Positions 61,805 through 64,000 of a DNA stretch of 64,000 nt are shown here, one piece after another. Where the stretch lies: assembly GCF_000025965.1 (NCBI RefSeq), contig NC_006513.1, positions 930,001-994,000 of the forward strand, in the 5' to 3' direction. Numbering within the stretch: the stretch's first letter is position 1; every line of letters begins with the position of its first letter. The position numbers were made by a program, and so were the translations under genes. Under the pieces are notes generated by a model. The model did no database searches, was not told where the DNA came from, and saw only the letters and a program-made list of their open reading frames with translations. The DNA comes from Aromatoleum aromaticum EbN1 (GTDB lineage Bacteria; Pseudomonadota; Gammaproteobacteria; Burkholderiales; Rhodocyclaceae).

Positions 61805-61828
61805 CAGGGCTTCAGGGCTTCAGGGCTT
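61805..61828. repeat. Triple 8-bp tandem repeat at a stop codon
   Basis: CAGGGCTT occurs three times in a row at the end of the dehydrogenase gene; a change in copy number would shift the frame at the stop. Confidence 0.95.
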
Positions 61829-62989
61829 CAGGACGACCTTGATGCAGCCGTCCTTCTTGTCGCGAAACGTCTTGTACATTTCCGGCCCGTCCTCGAGCGC
61901 GGCAACGTGCGTGACGACGAAAGTCGGGTCGATCTGCCCTTCCTCGATGCGGCGCAGCAGATCGGCGGTCCAGCGATTGACGTGGGTCTGACCGGTGCGC
62001 AGCGTCAGCCCCTTGTTCATCAGCGCGCCGAACGGCAGCTTGTCGATCAGCCCGCCATACACGCCCGGCACCGACAGCGTGCCGGCCGGGCGGCACACGT
62101 AGATCATCTCGCGCAGCACATGCGGCCGGTCGGTTTCGAGCATGATCGCCTGCTTCGCGCGGTCGTACAGCGAGTCGAGCGACTGCGTCGCGTGGGCTTC
62201 CATGCCGACCGCGTCGATGCACTTCTCCGGCCCCTTGCCGCCGGTCAGTTCGTTGAGCCGCTCGATAACGCTCTCGTCCTCGCAGTTGATCGTCGTCGCC
62301 CCTCCGGCCTGCGCCATGCCGAGGCGTTCGGGAACGCGGTCGATCGCGATGACCTGCTTCGCGCCGAGCAGCACGGCGCTGCGGATCGCGAACTGCCCCA
62401 CCGGCCCCGCGCCCCAGATCGCGACCGTGTCGGTCGGCTGGATGTCGCACTGCACCGCCGCTTGCCAGCCGGTCGGCAGGATGTCGCCGAGGAACAGCAC
62501 CTGGTCGTCGGAAAGTCCGCTCGTGATCTTCACCGGCGCGACGTCGGCATACGGCACGCGCACGTACTCGGCCTGCCCACCCGCATAACCGCCGGTCAGG
62601 TGCGTGTAGCCGAAAAGCCCCGCCGTCGAATGTCCGAAAGTCTTGTCGGCAAGCGCCTTGTTGCGGTTGCTGCGTTCGCAGACGGAAAAGTTGCCGCGGC
62701 GACACTGCTCGCATTCACCGCAGCAGATCGTGAATGGCACGACGACGCGGTCGCCGACCTTGAGGCGGTGGTCCGCGGCGCCGACCTCGACGACTTCGCC
62801 CATGAACTCGTGACCGAGGATGTCGCCCGACTCCATGCCCATCATGAAGCCGTCGTAGAGATGAAGATCCGAACCGCAGATCGCGCAGCTCGTCACCTTG
62901 ACGATCGCATCGCGCGGATCCTCTATGCGCGGATCGGGAACGGTGTCGTAGCGGACGTCCTTCTTGCCATGCCAGCAAAGCGCTTTCAT
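61820..62989 (-). CDS. Zinc-dependent alcohol/formaldehyde dehydrogenase (MDR family)
   Basis: A 389-residue medium-chain dehydrogenase. Catalytic zinc ligands: Cys38 ([14 protein letters not shown]) and His60-Glu61 (GHEFMGEV). Structural zinc: [19 protein letters not shown] (Cys 90, 93, 96, 104). NAD site: [20 protein letters not shown]. The long form of the second half resembles glutathione-independent formaldehyde dehydrogenase-like proteins. ATG 62989 follows AAGGAG. Substrate is not certain. The stop codon lies inside a triple 8-bp tandem repeat. Confidence 0.92.
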   Translation of the reverse strand: MKALCWHGKKDVRYDTVPDPRIEDPRDAIVKVTSCAICGSDLHLYDGFMMGMESGDILGHEFMGEVVEVGAADHRLKVGDRVVVPFTICCGECEQCRRGNFSVCERSNRNKALADKTFGHSTAGLFGYTHLTGGYAGGQAEYVRVPYADVAPVKITSGLSDDQVLFLGDILPTGWQAAVQCDIQPTDTVAIWGAGPVGQFAIRSAVLLGAKQVIAIDRVPERLGMAQAGGATTINCEDESVIERLNELTGGKGPEKCIDAVGMEAHATQSLDSLYDRAKQAIMLETDRPHVLREMIYVCRPAGTLSVPGVYGGLIDKLPFGALMNKGLTLRTGQTHVNRWTADLLRRIEEGQIDPTFVVTHVAALEDGPEMYKTFRDKKDGCIKVVLKP

Positions 62990-63188
62990 CGGGTGGCTCC
63001 TTCGATTCCCGGTATATATTTCGGGGACGGCGCCGCCCCTGCGGCGATCGGCGTCTCGCGCGTCCGCAGCAAGCGTCATTCCTGTCCCGACCCCGAACGC
63101 GGCTGTCGGCACGAGGAAAAAGTCGGTGGAAGAAGTGCGCGGAGCGCAAAATGCTTGGTTGCACGAATTCCAGTGCGAGGGGCTATTC

Positions 63189-64000
63189 ATGAGGAAAGTA
63201 TTGGGCTACTGGTTCGGCGTGCTGCGCCGCACCGTGAATTACTGGCTCGACAGCGACGCGTTCATCCATGCCGCGGCGCTCGCGTTCTTCACCGTGTTCT
63301 CGGTCGCGCCGGTCGTCATCATCGTCGTCAGCATCGTCGGCGCAGTGCTCGGCGAGGATGCGGCACGCGGCCAGATCGCCGCGCAGCTCGAACAGGCGAT
63401 CGGCCCGGAGGCCGCCCAAGCGGTGCAGACCGCGGTCGCAAGCAGCCGGCTGGAAGCCACCGGCCTGCTGCCGACGCTCGTCGGCATCGGCGCGATGCTG
63501 TTCGGTGCGACGACCGTGTTCGCGCAGATGCAGCGCTCGCTGAACGCGATCTGGGGAGTGATGGCGAAACCCTCGCGCAGCAGCGTCTTCCTGCTCGTCA
63601 AGGCGCGCCTGCTGTCGCTGATGGTGGTGCTGGCGATCGGCTTCGTGCTGCTGGTATCGCTGCTGCTGAGCGTGATCGTGAACTCGCTCATCGCCTTCGC
63701 GAGCGACTGGCTCCCGGTGCCGGCCCCGCTGCTTGCGGGCGTCGAGACGGTGGTGTCGCTCGCAGTCGTCACGCTGCTGTTCGGGACGATTTTCCGCGTG
63801 CTGCCGGACGTGATCCTGCGCTGGAAGGACGTCGCGCTGGGCGCCTTCGTCACGGCGGCGCTATTCACGTTCGGCCGGTCGCTGATCGCGCTGTACCTGG
63901 CGAAGACGGCGCCGGCTTCCACTTATGGCGCCGCGGGCTCGCTGGTGCTGCTGTTGTTATGGGTGAACTATTCGTCACTGATCCTGCTGTTCGGCGCGGC
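63189..64000 (+). CDS. YihY/BrkB family membrane protein (C-terminus off the window)
   Basis: The frame is open from ATG 63189 (GAGGGG upstream) to the right edge, 270 residues visible. Multiple membrane helices; [24 protein letters not shown] near the N-terminus, [14 protein letters not shown], and [24 protein letters not shown] are hallmarks of the YihY/RbnB-like family, once misnamed ribonuclease BN. It is divergent from the alcohol dehydrogenase gene across 199 bases. A transporter role is suspected for the family but unproven. Confidence 0.93.
   Translation, partial: MRKVLGYWFGVLRRTVNYWLDSDAFIHAAALAFFTVFSVAPVVIIVVSIVGAVLGEDAARGQIAAQLEQAIGPEAAQAVQTAVASSRLEATGLLPTLVGIGAMLFGATTVFAQMQRSLNAIWGVMAKPSRSSVFLLVKARLLSLMVVLAIGFVLLVSLLLSVIVNSLIAFASDWLPVPAPLLAGVETVVSLAVVTLLFGTIFRVLPDVILRWKDVALGAFVTAALFTFGRSLIALYLAKTAPASTYGAAGSLVLLLLWVNYSSLILLFGA

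Overview
The window is GC-rich, densely packed DNA from a Gram-negative bacterium. The gene content (lipopolysaccharide and O-antigen genes, type II secretion, TolC proteins, RND efflux, the pcm-rhodanese-tolC-waaA order) and the protein style suggest a betaproteobacterium of the Rhodocyclales (Azoarcus/Aromatoleum/Thauera type). That assignment is an inference. No rRNA, tRNA or CRISPR array was seen.

Layout. (1) 1-4589 and 19207-29611: a surface-polysaccharide locus with glycosyltransferases, methyltransferases, a Wzm/Wzt-type ABC exporter, a polyprenyl-phosphate sugar transferase, a CapD/WbpM-like dehydratase and sugar epimerases. (2) 4592-8417: a periplasmic prolyl isomerase, two secreted proteins of unknown function with clear terminators, and a lipoprotein. 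(3) 8457-19169: a complete minus-strand type II secretion operon in the order gspE-F-G-H-I-J-K-L-M-C-D. (4) 22347-24717: apaH and an AAA/DUF4143 ATPase gene set between two diverged 195-bp direct repeats, one of which is the 3' end of the dehydratase gene. (5) 29759-39680: waaA, tolC, rhodanese, pcm, an RND pump with its adaptor, a decayed RND fragment, and a radical SAM/flavin-oxidase gene pair. (6) 39792-59077: the most unusual region, described below. (7) 59383-64000: two DUF4399 proteins, a hemerythrin-like protein, a small membrane protein, a zinc alcohol dehydrogenase and a YihY-like membrane protein cut by the window edge.

The unusual region looks like one secretion and signalling system. 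Five small paralogous proteins (40039-41712) carry N-termini that fit the double-glycine leader register (Leu -12, Met -7, Val/Ile -4, Gly-Gly), but their cargo regions differ. They lie behind a near-consensus sigma-54 promoter with an IHF-like site. A PP2C phosphatase gene follows them. On the opposite strand an operon encodes, in order of transcription, an FHA-GAF-HD-GYP protein, a NodT/TolC outer membrane factor, a double-FHA membrane protein, an HlyD adaptor, a signal-less parvulin, an ABC exporter with two cyclic-nucleotide-binding domains plus a C39 leader peptidase, and a sigma-54 activator. This operon also has a canonical-spacing sigma-54 promoter. Divergent from it is a transmembrane Ser/Thr kinase, followed by a convergent secreted SUMF1-fold protein that lacks the catalytic cysteine pair. 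Kinase, phosphatase, FHA target and SUMF1-like sensor parallel the PpkA/PppA/Fha/TagR threonine-phosphorylation pathway of type VI secretion, but here they accompany a peptidase-containing type I exporter and no type VI genes are present. The link between modules is inferred from gene order and motifs.
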